Assembly: GCA_022450045.1 (NCBI GenBank)
Contig: JAKURD010000008.1
Location: 1-64,000, forward strand
DNA from: Gracilimonas sp.
GTDB taxonomy: Bacteria; Bacteroidota; Rhodothermia; Balneolales; Balneolaceae
Direction of reading: 5' to 3'
DNA: 64,000 nucleotides
Within the stretch, counting starts at the first letter, position 1. Each line of letters starts with the position of its first letter. Position numbers and translations under genes: made by a program. Shown one piece after another: positions 63,203-64,000 of this stretch. The notes under the pieces are model-generated. The model ran no database searches. It saw nothing but the letters and a program-made list of their open reading frames with translations, and was not told where the DNA came from.

Positions 63203-64000
63203 TCAATTATTCCTCTCCAAAAAATGTGTATTCCCCTCCACTCTTGTGAACGTATTTGCCTTTGTGATATACTGACGTCCAAACCGGTATTTAATCTCAT
63301 CCACGGCCTTGGTTCTGGCCACTTTCTCCTGGTCATCCTGAAAGAATGCGTTGAGCTGTTGTGTCTTGTCGATCTCTTTGGTGCCAAGACAGATATTGCG
63401 TATTTCAATACCGTTCTCGCAGGCTTTTTTTATAGCCGGTTCTACTTTGTCCATTAGGGCTTGGTACACGTAGTCGTCTATATTTGTATGAGCCTGGGTT
63501 ACAAATCGAAATCCTACTCCCGGTGAGTTTGGATCATTGTAGCCAAACATACCTGAGAAGGAGTTGGCCCGGATGCCATGAGCTCGCATCCGGTAACAAA
63601 TCTGCTGGACGGCGATCGCATATTCTCCTTTTATACGTTCCAACTCTGTAGATCCCTCAGAGAATGTATGCCCATAACTAAATCCTTGCTTAGGCTCGTA
63701 GTTTTCAGAGATCTCTTCCATCACGCGTCCTTGATCTTGTCCAGTAATGGTTTGGTAGAGCATCTTTCCAAAATTGGCTCCGAATAGTCGCATGAATGTT
63801 TTCTCATTTCCACGCTGCGCTACGTCTCCAATAGTCTTGTAACCTTCTGCTAAAATATGCTCGTGTCGCTTTCGGCCCACGCCCCAGACTTCATCAAGTT
63901 CCAAGGGCCATACCTGATTCCGTTCATCGTCATCGTTTAGAATCAGGGTTCTGCCTTTAGGTTTATCCAGACTGCTGCAAAGCTTGGCGTAAGTTTTAGA
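63203..64000 (-). CDS. Y-family DNA polymerase (UmuC/DinB type), C-terminal part, cut by window edge
   Basis: The last 265 codons of a translesion polymerase, open to the edge. Seen: KLCSSLDKPKGRTLIL, then the palm/thumb signature WPLELDEVWGVGRKRHEHIL (helix-hairpin-helix with GVG) and the UmuC-like little finger (YEPKQGFSYGHTFSEGSTELERI, HGIRANSFSGMFGYND). The UmuC-type C-terminal end suggests an UmuDC-like pair, common on plasmids and integrative elements; umuD would lie beyond the edge. The stop is TGA. Confidence 0.88.
   Translation of the reverse strand, partial: SKTYAKLCSSLDKPKGRTLILNDDDERNQVWPLELDEVWGVGRKRHEHILAEGYKTIGDVAQRGNEKTFMRLFGANFGKMLYQTITGQDQGRVMEEISENYEPKQGFSYGHTFSEGSTELERIKGEYAIAVQQICYRMRAHGIRANSFSGMFGYNDPNSPGVGFRFVTQAHTNIDDYVYQALMDKVEPAIKKACENGIEIRNICLGTKEIDKTQQLNAFFQDDQEKVARTKAVDEIKYRFGRQYITKANTFTRVEGNTHFLERNN

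Noticed and set aside
1..64000. CRISPR array
   Set aside because: No regularly spaced identical repeats with unique spacers; the repeat array at 21184-21495 is built of degenerate hairpins.

Overview
The host part of the window (about 1-35,570) looks like a marine member of the Bacteroidota/Balneolota. It has a SusC/SusD pair, Bacteroidota-type families (zinc metalloprotease with HEVGHTLGLRH, LhgO, GlcD-GlcF-type fusion oxidase), start codons mostly without Shine-Dalgarno sequences, and AT-rich palindromes between genes. This is inferred from gene content, not from a marker gene.

Layout of the host part: a MazF/PemK-like tail, hisS, an APC permease fused to EIIA/TrkA-C domains, a CPA2 antiporter with Usp-like domains, lysA, a decayed MazEF-like pair hidden on the minus strand, a BaiN/HI0933-like flavoprotein, lysC, a CNNM/CorC-like protein, two four-helix-bundle (S23-like) genes each bracketed by inverted repeats and alternating with an RluD-family synthase and recN, a D-lactate/glycolate-type FAD/Fe-S oxidase, an alpha/beta hydrolase, a hairpin-repeat array, lhgO, an IS3 remnant, a SusC/SusD operon broken by two insertion sequences (IS630 in susD, IS200/IS605 in susC), a TlpA-like lipoprotein, ahcY, a MITE-like cruciform, a candidate structured RNA, a STAS protein and a zinc metalloprotease.

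From about 35,608 to beyond the right edge lies an integrated mobile element. It begins exactly in the anticodon loop of a tRNA-Arg(ACG) whose 3' half is missing here, followed by a tyrosine integrase. It carries two unknown genes coupled to the integrase; a replication block (excisionase-type HTH, RepA-like ATPase, prim-pol/VapE helicase); a PD-(D/E)XK nuclease, a RadC-like protein, a DUF932 protein, a YqaJ exonuclease and a DUF669-like protein; an AbiV protein and a HEPN-type protein; a TPR-metalloprotease; a four-gene LlaJI/McrBC-like restriction-modification operon; and a Y-family polymerase that runs off the window.

The main discovery is in the replication block. Three consecutive genes (40,665-43,516) are full-length only if UGA is read as tryptophan. 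They hold 13 in-frame TGA codons, no in-frame TAA or TAG and no frameshift, and several TGAs fall where prim-pol/VapE proteins are expected to have Trp. The host lysC and the flanking element genes (integrase, radC-like, DUF669-like, both methyltransferases, umuC-like) use TGA as a stop. The window therefore appears to hold a UGA-recoded replication module inside a standard-code genome. No UGA-reading tRNA was seen in the window.
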